From the NCBI RefSeq assembly GCF_028640845.1, contig NC_080540.1:164505252-164569251 (forward strand): a DNA stretch of 64,000 bases, given 5' to 3'. The position numbers were made by a program, and so were the translations under genes. Shown here piece after piece: positions 36,451-47,984 of the stretch; position 1 is the stretch's first letter, and each line of letters opens with the position of its first letter. The notes beneath the pieces were generated by a model, which had not been told where the DNA came from, ran no database searches, and saw only the letters and a program-made list of their open reading frames with translations. Source of the stretch: Ahaetulla prasina (taxonomy: Eukaryota > Chordata > Lepidosauria > Squamata > Colubridae).

Positions 36451-37417
36451 TTAAAGAAGGGAGTGGAATTATATATCCAACCCTCAACTGCAAATTAGAT
36501 AGAGTAGTATCTTTTCAAGTGCAAGAAGCATAACAAAGTCGTCTGATTGCATTAGAACCGTTCATCAGCCAAAATTAAACCTGCATTATTATTATCTGAT
36601 AAAGAAAGGAAGGAGAATTATATGGAAAAAGGAGATACTAAATACAAGTCTTTCTATTTTAGACAGTCTCATTGCGAACTACAATTCTTCAGATGCCTGG
36701 AATTCTGTCTTGATATGCATATGGACATGAAGACATGCCCATGAAAAATATTAACAACAAAATGGTCAGAGGGGAAAAAAAAGAAACGTAACTTAATTCC
36801 ATTAGAAGACTGCAACTCATCTTGAAACATTCAGAAATTGGATGAACCAGGAAGAAACATAATTATAAACCTGAAACAATCCAGAATCAAAAGTTCCAGG
36901 GGAAAAAAAAAGCCTTTTAAAGCAAAAGATGTTAAGCTTTTTAGAAGACTGCCATTATTCAATAGCCCAGGAGTGAAGGTTCTACAAATGTTGCTGTAAT
37001 ATAGTTTCAAAAAGCTCGTGTAAACTTGACTAGGGGTGAAGAACCTTGGGGATTGTAGTTCAGCAACCCGAGGTCCAGATTTTTTCCCCCTTCAAAATGA
37101 TAATTTGAGGCATCAATCTTCCGGTAAATGAGTACTGAATACATTAGTGAATGGATGAGCAGTCTACTTCATTAGATCCACAAACTGAACACATAAAGCT
37201 GACTTAGGATAAGGCAGTCCAACTTCCATCTAATTCAGTGCAGCCTACTGTGATTAGTTATGGATATCCATATTCTTAGGCAGGAGTGCTTCTTGGCCCA
37301 GGTGACAGCCGGTTTTTAATCCAGCCTCCCTAATCGAACACCTTCCAGATGTATTGGATTGCAATCCTTGTATGTCCATCCAGAATTCTGGTGGCTGTTT
37401 TCCAATAAATGTGGAGG
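36451..37417. other. Unannotated sequence
   Basis: AT-rich. A short string at about 37035-37075 (CCTTGGGGATTGTAGTTCAG) resembles part of a hAT-like miniature. Nothing else was recognised. Confidence 0.4.
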
Positions 37418-37706
37418 CAGAGGTAGGTTTCAGCAGGTTCTGACCAGTTCTGGAGAACCGGTAGTGGAAATTTTGAGTAGTTCGGAGAACCGGTAGGAAA
37501 AATTCTGACTGGCCCCGCCCCCATCTATTCTCTGCCTCCCAAGTCCCAGCTGATTGGGAGGAAATGGGGAGTTTACAGTATCCTTCCCCTGGAGTGGGGA
37601 CGGAATGGAGACTTTACAGTATCCTTCCCCTGCCACGCCCACCAAGTCACACCCACCAAGCCACACCCACAGAACCGGTAGTAAAAAAAATTGAAACCCA
37701 CCACTG
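37418..37706 (-). mobile_element. hAT-type element, family C (long form)
   Basis: Ends CAGAGGTAGGTTTCAGCAGG and TTGAAACCCACCACTG. The flanking 8-mers (TGTGGAGG, GTGCCAGG) do not match well, so the target duplication has decayed. Confidence 0.88.
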
Positions 37707-37768
37707 GTGCCAGGTTGAGAAAGAGGGACACTTAGTAGAGATATATCAGACCAAACCAATGTCTAGAT

Positions 37769-37995
37769 CAGTGGTTCCCAACGTGGGGCCCACACCCCAC
37801 AGGGGAGCAGTTTGATTCTCAATGGGGGCAATTGGAACCTTGTTTAAACCAAGTTAATGGCCTTTTAGGCTTCCTCCACATGAGTAGGAGTTCACTTTAA
37901 ATAGTAAGAATTAAACATCACCGGGGTGTGGGGGAGCATCAGGATTTTAGAGATGTTTAGGTGGGGTATGGCCAAAAAAAAGTTGGGAACCACTG
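37769..37995. mobile_element. hAT-type (Charlie-like) non-autonomous element
   Basis: Inverted ends CAGTGGTTCCCAAC and GTTGGGAACCACTG, with exact 8-bp duplications GTCTAGAT (37761-37768, 37996-38003). 227 bp, noncoding. Confidence 0.93.
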
Positions 37996-38534
37996 GTCTA
38001 GATACATTTGCAGCACATACAGGAGCATTATGCTGTAGGCTGGCTCCTTGTAGCTCTAATTATAATGGTGGGCACGCATACATTGAAATAAAAGAGAGAC
38101 TAGACCAAGACACTAATGCAGAAGCAAACAGTAATCCTTTCCCAAAACGATAAGAAAAACCAAAACCATCGTTTTAAAGGTAGACCTCTGGAGAAATATT
38201 CACACGATTTAGACACGTAGTACGATAAGGAGACCTTACAGTATGTATCTGCTCTTCTAGTTCATGGGTCAGTTGACTGGGTAAGCTATGTTTGCAGAAG
38301 TACAATACAATTTTTGGATACCATCATAAATACTCAACACCCCTCCCTCCCAGCAGATGCAATAAATGCTTGGAGTTGAATCCATGCTGTGTATGAACGC
38401 AACTGAGTGACCCTGGGCTGGAAGCCAGATACTTCTAATGTAAACAGTTGCATGTCCAATGGCTGTATGAATAGAAAGTCAATCAGTGTAGCTGAGATAC
38501 TACACTTTTCTGAGATTGTTGGCTACCTGGCAAT

Positions 38535-38775
38535 CTATTGCAGAGGAAGAGGAAGAGGGAGGGAGGGACAGGAAGGGAGAGAGGGAGGGAGAGGGAGGGG
38601 GGAGGAAGGGAGAGGGAGGAAAAGGGGGAGAGAGGGAGGGAGAGGGAGGGGGGAGGAAGGGAGAGGGAGGAAAAGGGGGAGAGAGGGAGGGAGAGGGAGG
38701 GAGGGAAGGAGAGTGGGAGAGGGAGAGGGAGGGAGGGAGAGGGAGGGAGGAAGAGAGAGAGGCAGGCAGGCAGGC
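38535..38775. repeat. Polypurine GGGA/GAGG low-complexity tract
   Basis: About 240 bp almost wholly A and G, with a 59-bp unit (about 38593-38710) repeated twice, then GGCA repeats. Open frames across it are composition artefacts. Confidence 0.95.
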
Positions 38776-39421
38776 TGAACTTTCTTCTTACTTTTGGGAA
38801 TAGAGTGGAATTGGAGCAGGAATTCTTGCACTAGATACAAAGCATATCTGTGATTTGGCTGAGCAGAAAGGAAAGTGGGGATGGAAAACATCTACTTTCT
38901 TCCATGAAGCCCTGGAAATGGGAAAGAATAACGTGACTTTAAAAACAACAACAACACATAATTTCTATAATACCTGAACCAGAAATTTGGGAGACGAGCT
39001 GAGCAAAAGGGTATAAAAATATAAGAACTTGTGTCTTCTATTGTAACCAGAGAAGCGGGATTTGCTGAAGCTAGGATTTCAAGTTAAATAGGAATTCTAT
39101 TTAATGCCATACTAGTGACAGCCTTGGTTTGCTGCAAGATAGAGCGGCTGCCTGGCTCCTTGCAATTTTCTGTCTTTGTTCTAGCTAGGCCCATGGTCTT
39201 CTCAAATCAGCAAGTCTGGAGGTTCTCATAATTTCTGCTGGGACAGCAGATCAAAGCCGCGGCCAGAAGACAATCAGCTCCAACTAGTTGTCTCAAATAG
39301 GACAACATTGAAATGAGTTATGCTAGCTTGTAGTCGCATAATGCTTTCATCACTCAGGTTTTGACCACTGCTGTAAGGTGCACTGCTAGGACTTGCCTTT
39401 AACTTGCTGCAGGATGCAATA

Positions 39422-39800
39422 CAGGTAGTCCTCGACTTACTATCGCAATTCAGCGCAAAATTTCTGTTTCTTAAGCGAGACATTTGTTAAGGGAGTTTTG
39501 CATCATTTTACGGCCTTTCTTGCCACAGCTGTTAAGTGAATCACTGCAGTTGATCAGTTGGTAACACGGTTGTTAAGTGAATCTGGCTTCCCCATCCATT
39601 TTGCCTGTCAAAAGTTTGCAAAAGGGAAACCTTGGGAAACGTGCCCTTGGGACACAGCCAAGCATTTGAATTTTGATCACATGATCCTGGGGGTGCTGCA
39701 AAAGTTGTAAGTGTGACAAAGGGTCATCGGTCACTTTCTTCGGTGCCATTGTAACTTTGAACGGTCACTAAATGAACCGTTGTAAGTCAAGGACTATCTG
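39422..39800 (-). mobile_element. Mariner-like MITE, intact copy
   Basis: TA-flanked, with inverted ends CAGGTAGTCCTCGACTTAC and GTAAGTCAAGGACTATCTG, in reverse orientation to the copy at 28679. Confidence 0.92.
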
Positions 39801-39802
39801 TA

Positions 39803-40555
39803 TTCAATATGCTAATTAGTCAAAAGTAGTTCAGCAGGCCAACATTCCTCATCTGGTCACTGCACTGCTTCTCTATAACTTTCTGAGTACAATTCAAAGT
39901 GCTGGTTTTCCCCTATAAAGCTCACCTTGGGGCAGGTCCTAGTTACTTAGGGAACGTCTGTTCCAGGTAGAATTTGCCTGTTCGGTATGTCCGACTCAGA
40001 AAGATGTACTTTATGAAGGTAGAAGAGTACAGTAGAAGGAAACAAGCCCAAGTCTTGTAGAATAGTCTCCCCCAGCTCTGCCGGGACAACAGTGGGTTCT
40101 CTTTCATTGATCTTTAGGACCAAGCTTAAAATAATATTCTTTTGCCAGAATTTTGAATCTTAATTTCTTGGTATGTATTGTATTGCTTGTATTGTATGTA
40201 TTGCTTTAGTTTTAGTTTTTACCAGTGGTGAAATCCAATTTTTTTTTACTACCGGTTCCGTGGACGTGGCTTAGTGGGTGTGGTGTGGCTTGGTGGGTGT
40301 GGCAGGGGAAGGATACTGCAAAATCCCCATTCCCTCCCCACTCCTGGGGGAAGGAGCCAGAGGTGGTATTTGCTGGTTCTCCGAACTGCTCAAAATTTCC
40401 GCTACCGGTTCTCCAGAACTTGTCAGAACCTGCTGGATTTCACCCCTGGTTTTTACTATGATTGCTTTACGGTTTTAGCGGTGTTTAACAATCACAAGCC
40501 AACCCAGTCTCACATTATTGAGTTGGCACGGAAATAGGATAAAATAAATAAGAAG
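39803..40555 (+). mobile_element. L2/CR1-like LINE 3' part, split by a hAT copy
   Basis: Degraded coding end (in-frame words VQFKVLVFPYKA, GAGPSYLG, NSLPQLC) followed by a 3' UTR ending TTATTGAGTTGGCACGGAAAT and an AATAAATAA tail. A hAT element at 40223-40448 interrupts the 3' UTR. Confidence 0.8.
40223..40448 (+). mobile_element. hAT-type element, family C (short form)
   Basis: Ends CAGTGGTGAAATCC and GGATTTCACCCCTG with exact 8-bp duplications GTTTTTAC (40215-40222, 40449-40456). Inserted in the L2-like LINE. Confidence 0.95.
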
Positions 40556-41005
40556 TAAATATGGCTATATTATCTTTCACAAATGAGTTATTTAGTCACT
40601 TCCAACTGTAATGCACTGAGTACTTTCTTAGCTTCCTTTTTTTAATTCCTATTTATGTCTGCCATCTGTAGCAATGCTTTGAAGAACCAACTCTTTGACA
40701 ATCCAGGCAACACATACGGTACTTCCAAATATATTTAACCACTTGATACAGTAACTATGTTTTTAAGGCGTCTTGCACATAATGTGTGCTGCTAGTAGCT
40801 TATCAAGACATCCTAAACCCACCAGGTTGATCTGTAAAGGTGCTTATATGTTTAAAATGAGGATTTAGTATGACCTATGAACCAAGTCATTTAATTTGTA
40901 CACCACCTTTTATGGTTAGAGTAAACTGTAGTTTGTTGCTTTTTCAACACACCATCGTTAAGCAAATGGTTGATTAGTACAACTGTGAGTTGGCCAATGT
41001 ATAAC

Positions 41006-41180
41006 TGTAACAGTAACAGAGTTGGAAAGGATCTTGGAGATCATCTAGTCCAACCCCCCACTCACCTAGGAGACCTATTCTATTTCTGACAAATGGCTGT
41101 CCAGTCTCTTCTTAAAAGCCTCCAGTAGTGGAGCACCCACAACTTCTGAAGGCGTTTTTTTCAACTGGTTGATTGTTCTC
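41006..41180 (-). mobile_element. CR1 LINE 3' end
   Basis: GAGTTGGAAAGGATCTTGGAG through CACCCACAACTTCTGAAGGC is the inverse of the CR1 tail at 3735-3969. Confidence 0.8.
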
Positions 41181-41914
41181 AGGACCCTGCACACTTAGTC
41201 AAAACAAGCAGAGGCAGTATTATTGCAAGGTCCCTCCATATTCAACATATAAATAAATACCCAGTTGAAAAATGCAGTCTCAAAAGTCCTGCAAAATGTG
41301 ACAGCTCAGTTTCTGGAATACAAAAACCAACACTGTACGATACAAAACTCCAAATGCTATCAGTTCGTCCCACTTTAGAACGTTTCCCCCCACCCCACCC
41401 TCCACTTGCAAAAATTCTCATTAGGGTCACAGCATTGCACATGAGAAGGGCTGTCAAGAAACCACAACAGAGTGCTGTGCAGCAGACGAAAGCATGGCTG
41501 TTTGCAAAAACAGCTGCTTTCCATGGAGTCTGTCTTTATCCGTTCAACAATTGTAGGAAACATTGGCAGTCTTGGGATTACTAGCTTTTTCTAGAGGTCA
41601 TTCTCCCTTCTTCAGCTGGTAGTTTTACTATCGGGACAAGTAACTTTTACTATCTGCAACAAATCGTTTCTTAATCCTATAATAATACCCTTTGCAGCTT
41701 GATGTGTTTGATAATCTGCAAATATTAATACGATGGGGCAAAAGCATAATCAATGGAATAATTTACCTTGGGCTTGAAAATACAGCATATGTGTATTTCT
41801 TCTGAAGCTGGTATTTTGGTGCTGACCCATTCCATTTGACTACATGGATGTAGATGCCCCTGCATCATGACACAAAACTTTTGCTTTTTTGTAGCCCAGG
41901 TCCGTGCACAATTA
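41181..41914. other. Unannotated sequence
   Basis: No exon or repeat was recognised. Confidence 0.4.
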
Positions 41915-41922
41915 CTGTAGGT

Positions 41923-42216
41923 CACTGGTGGGTTTCAAAATTTTTTACTACCAGTTCTGTGGGTGTGGCTTAGTGGGCGTGACATTGCTTGGTGGGCGTG
42001 GCAGGGGGCGGATACTGTAAAATCTCCATTCCCTCCCCACTCCAGGGGAAGGTTACTGCAAAATCCCCATTCCCTCCCGATCAGCTGGGACTCGGGAGGC
42101 AGAGAATAGATGGGGACGGGGCCAGTCAGAATTTTTCCTACCAGTTCTCCGAACTACTCAAAATTTCCGCTACCGGTTCTCCAGAACTGGTCAGAACCTG
42201 CTGAAACCCACCTATG
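41923..42216 (+). mobile_element. hAT-type element, family C (long form)
   Basis: 294 bp, ends CACTGGTGGGTTTC and GAAACCCACCTATG, exact 8-bp duplications CTGTAGGT (41915-41922, 42217-42224). Confidence 0.95.
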
Positions 42217-42220
42217 CTGT

Positions 42221-42330
42221 AGGTGCACCTAATACCTTTGAAATCAGCAGACTAAGTGCACCCCAAGTGCACCGTGCACAATTAGGTGCCCCTAATTCCC
42301 TTGAAATCAACAGACTAAGTGTTCAGTGCA
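42221..42330. repeat. Imperfect tandem duplication, about 60 bp
   Basis: AGGTGCACCTAATACCTTTG and AGGTGCCCCTAATTCCCTTG begin two adjacent copies, each followed by GAAATCA(G/A)CAGACTAAGTG. Confidence 0.8.
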
Positions 42331-42359
42331 CCTAACCTTAGATTCAGGTTGATACTATA

Positions 42360-42717
42360 TAGGTAGTCCTCAACTTACAACAGTTCATTTAGTGACCGTT
42401 CGAAGTTACAACAGCACTGAAAAAACTTGACTTATGACCATTTTTCACACTGCAGCAAATACAGACCCTTGGCAATTGACTCATGTTTATAACGATTGCA
42501 GTGTCCTGGGGTCATGAGATCACTTTTTGCAACCTTCTGACAAGCAAAGTCAACGGGGAAGCCAGATTTCCTTATCAACTAACTTACCAACTGCAGTGAT
42601 TCACTTAACAATTGTGACAAGAAAAGTCGTAAAATGGGACAAAATCCACTTAACAACTGTCTCACCGAGCAACAGAAATTTTGGGCTCAATTGCGGTCAT
42701 AAATTGAGAATTACCTG
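42360..42717 (+). mobile_element. Mariner-like MITE
   Basis: TA-flanked, begins TAGGTAGTCCTCAACTTAC and ends GAGAATTACCTG. The interior follows the copy at 28679. Confidence 0.88.
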
Positions 42718-42719
42718 TA

Positions 42720-43620
42720 AATCAATATGCCAATTTAGTTGTTTTTCTTGCTGGGATCCAGCAAGAATTCAGGCTGTGGGGTACATTTCAAAGACTGCTT
42801 AGGAACCTAGATTCCAAGTAATTTTTACTAATATTAAGTAGTATTGTAAACTTTGCATAAAGCATCTTTTCGGTAGCTTTATCTTATTTTAATCTTCCTG
42901 ATTCATTGCTTCTGTATCTGACCGTTTGTATCCGATCCTCTCTTTCTCTTTGCCCTTCTCATGAAGCAGAGTCATTCACACTTGAGCAATACCATTTAGC
43001 TAGTTAAATGACTCCACTTTCTTTAGTACATCATTATGCCCTGCATTTCCTGAAGTGGGAAGGAGAAAGGGCTTGAATCTTGCAGCCCCACCTCTAAATA
43101 TGACACCGTTTTCTAGCTAAAAGATTGCGTGTGCTTTGCTAAGGGAAGTCAGGAAGTTTCAGTGGTGGGAACTGGTCCTAGGCACAAACCTTCTTCAGTT
43201 CTCGTTAAAGAAGCTGATAACTGTTTCCTGTTGCAGCAATGTTCACAATTTCCTTTGCAGGTTCGGGTAATGGTGCACTGGGCTGTCACATCTGGGCACT
43301 GCACAGTCCACGGTTTCATACTTCTGGTGGCAGCTGACGCACTTCGTGCTATAAGGAACTATTAATGTTTTCCTTTTTCCTTACTGAAAGAAACTGCAGA
43401 GACCAAGATTTGCTAAGGGCAGCCAGCCTTCCTCATAATATCTTACACCGGTAGCCATACTCAAGCCGTTGGCTTGTCCCAATGTTTCTCTCAAAAGTTA
43501 GTATCTTTGCATCAGCCCCCAGATCTTCCACATTCATTCCTTTGGTCTTCCAAACAAGGACACAGCCCTTAGTAGCTTTCCTCTGAAGCTTTAACAACCA
43601 CATTTCTTTCTCCCAAGCTT
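42720..43620. other. Unannotated sequence
   Basis: The plus-strand open frame at 43129-43365 has no recognised domain or splice context. Confidence 0.4.
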
Positions 43621-43628
43621 CCTAGATC

Positions 43629-43972
43629 CAGTGGTGGGATTCAACTGGTGTAACAACCAATTCACTGGGCGCACACTTTACGGGCGCATGCTCAGTTTGC
43701 TCGCATGCGCGCCACCCGCGCGCACGCGGTGCGTTTGAAAACAGCTCTAAAACATACCTTCTACTTCAGCCCCAGTGAGTAAAACAGCTGAGGCGCGGCA
43801 ATCCACTCTGCCGCCCCGATCAGCTGGGCTTCAAACAAAGGAAATAAAGGTTAGTATAGTATAGGGGCGGGTAGGCACACCTGATTGTCGGAGCGAACTA
43901 GTTCGCTCTCAACTGATCGTCAGAACTACCGGTACACCCGAACCAGTGTGAACCGGCAGAATCCTACCCTTG
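43629..43972. mobile_element. hAT-type non-autonomous element, family E (long)
   Basis: Starts CAGTGGTGGGATTCA, ends GAATCCTACCCTTG, with 8-bp duplications CCTAGATC (43621-43628) and TCTAGATC (43973-43980). The interior includes a CpG-rich GCGCGCACGCGGTGC run. Confidence 0.85.
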
Positions 43973-43979
43973 TCTAGAT

Positions 43980-44600
43980 CTCTGAAGAAAAGACAAACAG
44001 GCAGGGATCCCTATCAAGTATTACATTTGAACAGACTAATACATGGCCCCATCCCACTTGATCAGGCAAGGAAGGTATGTTATGGACCCCATTGGTTAAA
44101 GAATTTCGGCTGGAGGGGGTCTAGGAAGAGAGTCTTCTCTGCCATTACCCCACCATATACTGTAGACTGTCTTGTCCCCAGAGGTGAGGCTGTCCCCAGC
44201 TCTTATGCCCTTCCAGAAGAACATGAAGACCTGGCTCTGCCAACTTACATGGGTATTGAAAAGTGGCATACAACCCTGCCATTGGCTGGTGGCTTGAAGG
44301 TGCTCCCTCTACCTTTTAAGTTGCCTTTTTAACTCTGTTCGTATTTTATTCTGTACTTTTTAAATTCTGCTTTAATTTTTTTTCTTTTTATGACCCTGTA
44401 ATCCTTTAATCTGGGGTAGAGTCAGGGCAACTGGATGGTACTGAGTGTTTACCGGCTAGATGACCTTCCTGATACCTACGTGTTCTTAATTATGTCTCTT
44501 CGGTATCATTTTATGATTTGTATCAGTAAACTGTCATTTGGATAGTGAGATGGGCAGTGTCTCTACATTTGACAAATAAAAATAAAATAATAATCAGTAC
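43980..44600 (+). mobile_element. L2/CR1-like LINE 3' part
   Basis: An open stretch in which GSRKRVFSAITPPYTVDCLVP and ALPEEHEDLAL follow the degraded C-terminus of an L2-type ORF, then a T-rich 3' UTR ending TGGATAGTGAGATGGGCAGT and an AATAAAAATAAA tail. Confidence 0.65.
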
Positions 44601-44761
44601 TAGTATTGATCGCATAAGCTTTTGTCCATCCACCCATATTTATGGCCAAACTTCATGAATGAAGCCTTCCCTGAATTTATTGGGGGAAAGATGAAATCTA
44701 AAAGTGACTCATTGATCCTTTCTTTTTATAATAGCCATTCACTATAAAAAAAAAAAATCTA

Positions 44762-45150
44762 CAGGAAGTCCTCGATTTACGACCACAATAGAGACCAAAA
44801 TTTCCATTGCTAAGTGAGACATTCGTTAAGTGAGTTTTGCCCCGTTTTACGACCTTTCTTGTCTCAGCTCTTAAGCGAATCACTGTAGTTGCTAAATTAG
44901 TAATCCGGTTTTTAAGTGAATCTGGCTTTCCCATCGACTTTCCTTGTCAGAAGGTCACAAAAGGTGATTACATGACCTTGAGCAATAGCCATAAATATGA
45001 GTCAGTTGCTAAACATCTGAATTTTGATCCCATGACCATGGGGCTGTTACAAAGGTCCTAACTGTGAAAAATGGTCATAAGTAATTTTTTCAGTGGCGTT
45101 GTAACACTGAACAGTCATTAAATGACCTGTTGTAAGTTGAGGACTACCTG
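44762..45150 (-). mobile_element. Mariner-like MITE, intact copy
   Basis: TA-flanked 389-bp copy with ends CAGGAAGTCCTCGATTTAC and GTAAGTTGAGGACTACCTG, in reverse orientation. Confidence 0.92.
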
Positions 45151-45152
45151 TA

Positions 45153-45828
45153 TTAGGAGGTGTTTGGATGGGGTAAACCAAAAGTCTCCTTTTAAGTTTA
45201 AGGGAAGGGGAAAATTGCCTCGGGCCTCACAAATGGAAAATGGTAGTCACAGTGGATTACAAAAGAGTATGTTTAAATGAACTTTCAGCTAATGAACAGG
45301 CTTTTCTTAAATTTTTTTTAAAAAGTCTGTGATGATTACCTTCATTTCCCACAAATTGAGATGCACCCAACCCAGGGCGGTGTGCATAGCTAATAAAAAA
45401 AAAAAACCTAGACTCAGAGCTGTGTGAAGGAGTGATAGCATATGCAGCACAAGTTTGGTTTATGAAAGAAACCCAGGTGAACTTCCCAATCAAATTACCT
45501 GGATGGGAAGCCCACCTTCGCCACTTCCACCCCCTCCCCAAAGTCAAACTGCAAAAACACTATTGTGATGTAAAGAAATCAAACAGCATTATGACAAAGC
45601 TCACCCTCCACTGGGACTAAACAGTTTGGAGGAAAGAGGAAAGACTATCTGTACCAGTAAAATATGCCCTGGGGCTTTTCACCTCAGAGAAGCCAAAGAT
45701 CCTAGAATAGCAAGTCTCAAGCTGAGTGCCACAAGAGAATTGCTAGGGTACTTCATGAGGTAAATAAGTTAAACAACTTACTGAAAGTTCACGTAAGTAT
45801 CTATTCATCTGATGAATCTGCCAGTTGC
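45153..45828. other. Unannotated sequence
   Basis: No exon or repeat was recognised. ACCCAGGGCGGTGTGCATAGC at 45369 suggests a small LINE/SINE 3' fragment. Confidence 0.4.
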
Positions 45829-45836
45829 CTCTCTAT

Positions 45837-46133
45837 CAGAGGTGGGTTTCAGCAGGTTCTCACCAGTTCTGGTAGCGGAAATTTTGAATAGTTCGGAGAA
45901 CTGGTAGTAAAAATTCTGACTGGCCCCGTCCCCATCTATTCTCTGCCTCCCGAGTCCCAGCTGATCGGGAAGGAATGGGGATTTTGCAGTAACCTTCCCC
46001 TGGAGTGGGGTGGGAATGGAGATTTTACAGTATCCTTCCCCTGCCATGCCCAGACCATGCCCACCAAGCCATGCCACGCCCACCAAGGCACATCCACAGA
46101 ACTGGTAGTAAAAAAAATTGAAACCTACCACTG
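45837..46133 (-). mobile_element. hAT-type element, family C (long form)
   Basis: 297 bp, ends CAGAGGTGGGTTTCAGCAGG and TTGAAACCTACCACTG, exact 8-bp duplications CTCTCTAT (45829-45836, 46134-46141). Confidence 0.95.
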
Positions 46134-46544
46134 CTCTCTATGATTTGATGCTCTTATATTTATTTCCTTTGGGTTGGGATCCATTGGGGACAATTTTATG
46201 TACCTATACATGGAAGTAAAGGTACATGGAGCATTCAACCACTCCCTACTCAAAGAGCTGGAAAAGAATTAGTCTCTCATGGCAAGGTGTTCAGAATGGC
46301 CAAAGTATCATGCCACTGCATGGAAGATATATTAAATATAACTAAGAGAAGCCTTGGTCCAGAAGGTATTCACACAGCTTTGTCTCATGTACCACCAATT
46401 GTGCCTGTTCCTGAATTGGGAGGCCTTTCTCACAATCACCTCATGTGTGGAAGCCGCAATGCCCTGTTCATGGGGCTGCCCTTGGAGACCATTGTGGTCC
46501 AGATTGAGATGCACCAGCAGTTACGGGCAGTCCACACTATGACC

Positions 46545-46630
46545 ATGTATCTTTTCTTTTATGTACACTGAGAGCATATGCACCAAGACAAATTCCTTGT
46601 GTGTCCAATCACACTTGGCCAATAAAAAAT
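46545..46630 (+). mobile_element. CR1/Rex1-like LINE 3' end
   Basis: Short copy of the tail at 19915-20005 (GTACACTGAGAGCATATGCA to CACTTGGCCAATAAAAAATT), running into TCTA/TCTC repeats. The sequence to its left (46420-46540) may be a degraded LINE coding piece (NALFMGLPLET). Confidence 0.85.
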
Positions 46631-46658
46631 TCTCTCTATCTCTCTATCTCTCTATCTC

Positions 46659-46744
<86 letters not shown>

Positions 46745-46751
46745 ATCTCTC

Positions 46752-46818
<67 letters not shown>
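46631..46818. repeat. Compound (TCTA)n(TC)n microsatellite
   Basis: TCTCTCTA units, then about 24 TCTA units, then about 35 TC units. It lies between two LINE 3' ends that face each other. Confidence 0.97.
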
Positions 46819-46819
<1 letters not shown>

Positions 46820-46821
<2 letters not shown>

Positions 46822-47450
46822 GACTTATATGCCACCCATATAGTCAAAGGTGACTCTGGGCAGCTAACAGACATTGAATCAAATGCAGTATAAAACATTG
46901 AAAGAACAAATAAAGATCTTAAATTGAAACATTTCAATTAAAGAAAATAAAACTAAGCAGGATGGAGAGGGAGGGAGCCAAGAGCATACAGGGAGGAAGT
47001 GAGCTGTTCTCTACTCCCTTAGCCACTTTCAATGTTCCCCACCCCCAATGGAGCCCCAGGCTACTTGACATAGTTGACCAAAAAGGTGAGAGCAAGTCTG
47101 ACCCCAGGGGGGGAGGGGCACAGTGTTCCAGAAGACAGGAGCCACAGCACAAAAGGCTCTTCTTCTGGACCCTGCTAGCTGAAATTCCTTGGCTGATGGG
47201 TCTACAGCATGCCCCTTCTGCTGGGGGGTGGGCAGACTAATGCCATTGGGATGAGCCAGTTTCTCAGATAGCCTGGACTCCATGCCATGCAGGAGTCCAC
47301 CTTGAATTGGACCCAGAAGCAAACTGGCAGCCAGTGCAGCTCACAATATAACGGTGTAACATAAGCCAATCTAGGGGCTCGAATAGCTGTGTTCTGTGCC
47401 AGATGAAGCATCCAGACACTCTTCAAGGCCAGGGTAACCCATATAGAGCA
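46820..47450 (-). mobile_element. L2/CR1-like LINE 3' part
   Basis: On the minus strand: 3' end CTGCCCAGAGTCACCTTTGAC and GGGTGGCATATAAGT, upstream of which are words of the L2 C-terminus (CELHWLPVCFWVQFKV, WSPGYLRNWL). Stops and frameshifts are present. Same family as 30822-31568. Confidence 0.78.
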
Positions 47451-47509
47451 CTCTGTAGTAATCCAACCAGGAGATGACTAGGGTTTGAATGACTGAGCAT
47501 ATCTGTTGC

Positions 47510-47710
47510 CAAGAGAATTAGAACCAAACTGTGACAGAACAATTAATCAGTGGAACAACTTGCCTCCAGAAGTTGTGGTTGCTCCAACACTGGATGTTTT
47601 TAAGAAGATGTTGGACAACCATTTGCCTGAAGAGGTGTAGGGTCTCCTGCCTGAGCAGGGGTTGGATTAGAAGACTTCCAAGGTTCTGTCCAACTCTACT
47701 ATTCTGTTAA
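47510..47710 (+). mobile_element. CR1 LINE 3' end
   Basis: AATTAATCAGTGGAACAACT through TTGGATTAGAAGACTTCC and CTACTATTCTGTT matches the CR1 tails at 1915 and 3735. Confidence 0.85.
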
Positions 47711-47984
47711 AAATGTAATAGTAGCAGATTCTTCAAACTGACGGAGTTCGCCCTTAGTTTCCCCCACCTCCACCCCCATAACTGGGTCTCAAATGTGTGT
47801 TCTGCATTTTGGAAAAAGGAAACAGCTGTTGGGGGAAGGGTTAAGCACCCACTTGTCATCTGCTGCTTCCTTACTCTCTACTGCCAGAGGTAGTAAAATA
47901 AATTTTGAAATGCTAAATCTACTGAATGCCACCAACTGTTTCTCATAATGTTCTTTTCCTTTCTTTCTTTCCAGGTTCCTTATC

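Noticed and set aside
38407..38891. Arg/Gly/Glu-rich open frames
   Set aside because: These are translations of a polypurine low-complexity tract.
46332..46571. Possible protein-coding exon with an Asn-Ala-Leu-Phe-Met-Gly-Leu-Pro-Leu string
   Set aside because: The string matches degraded L2-like LINE coding sequence and has no splice sites.
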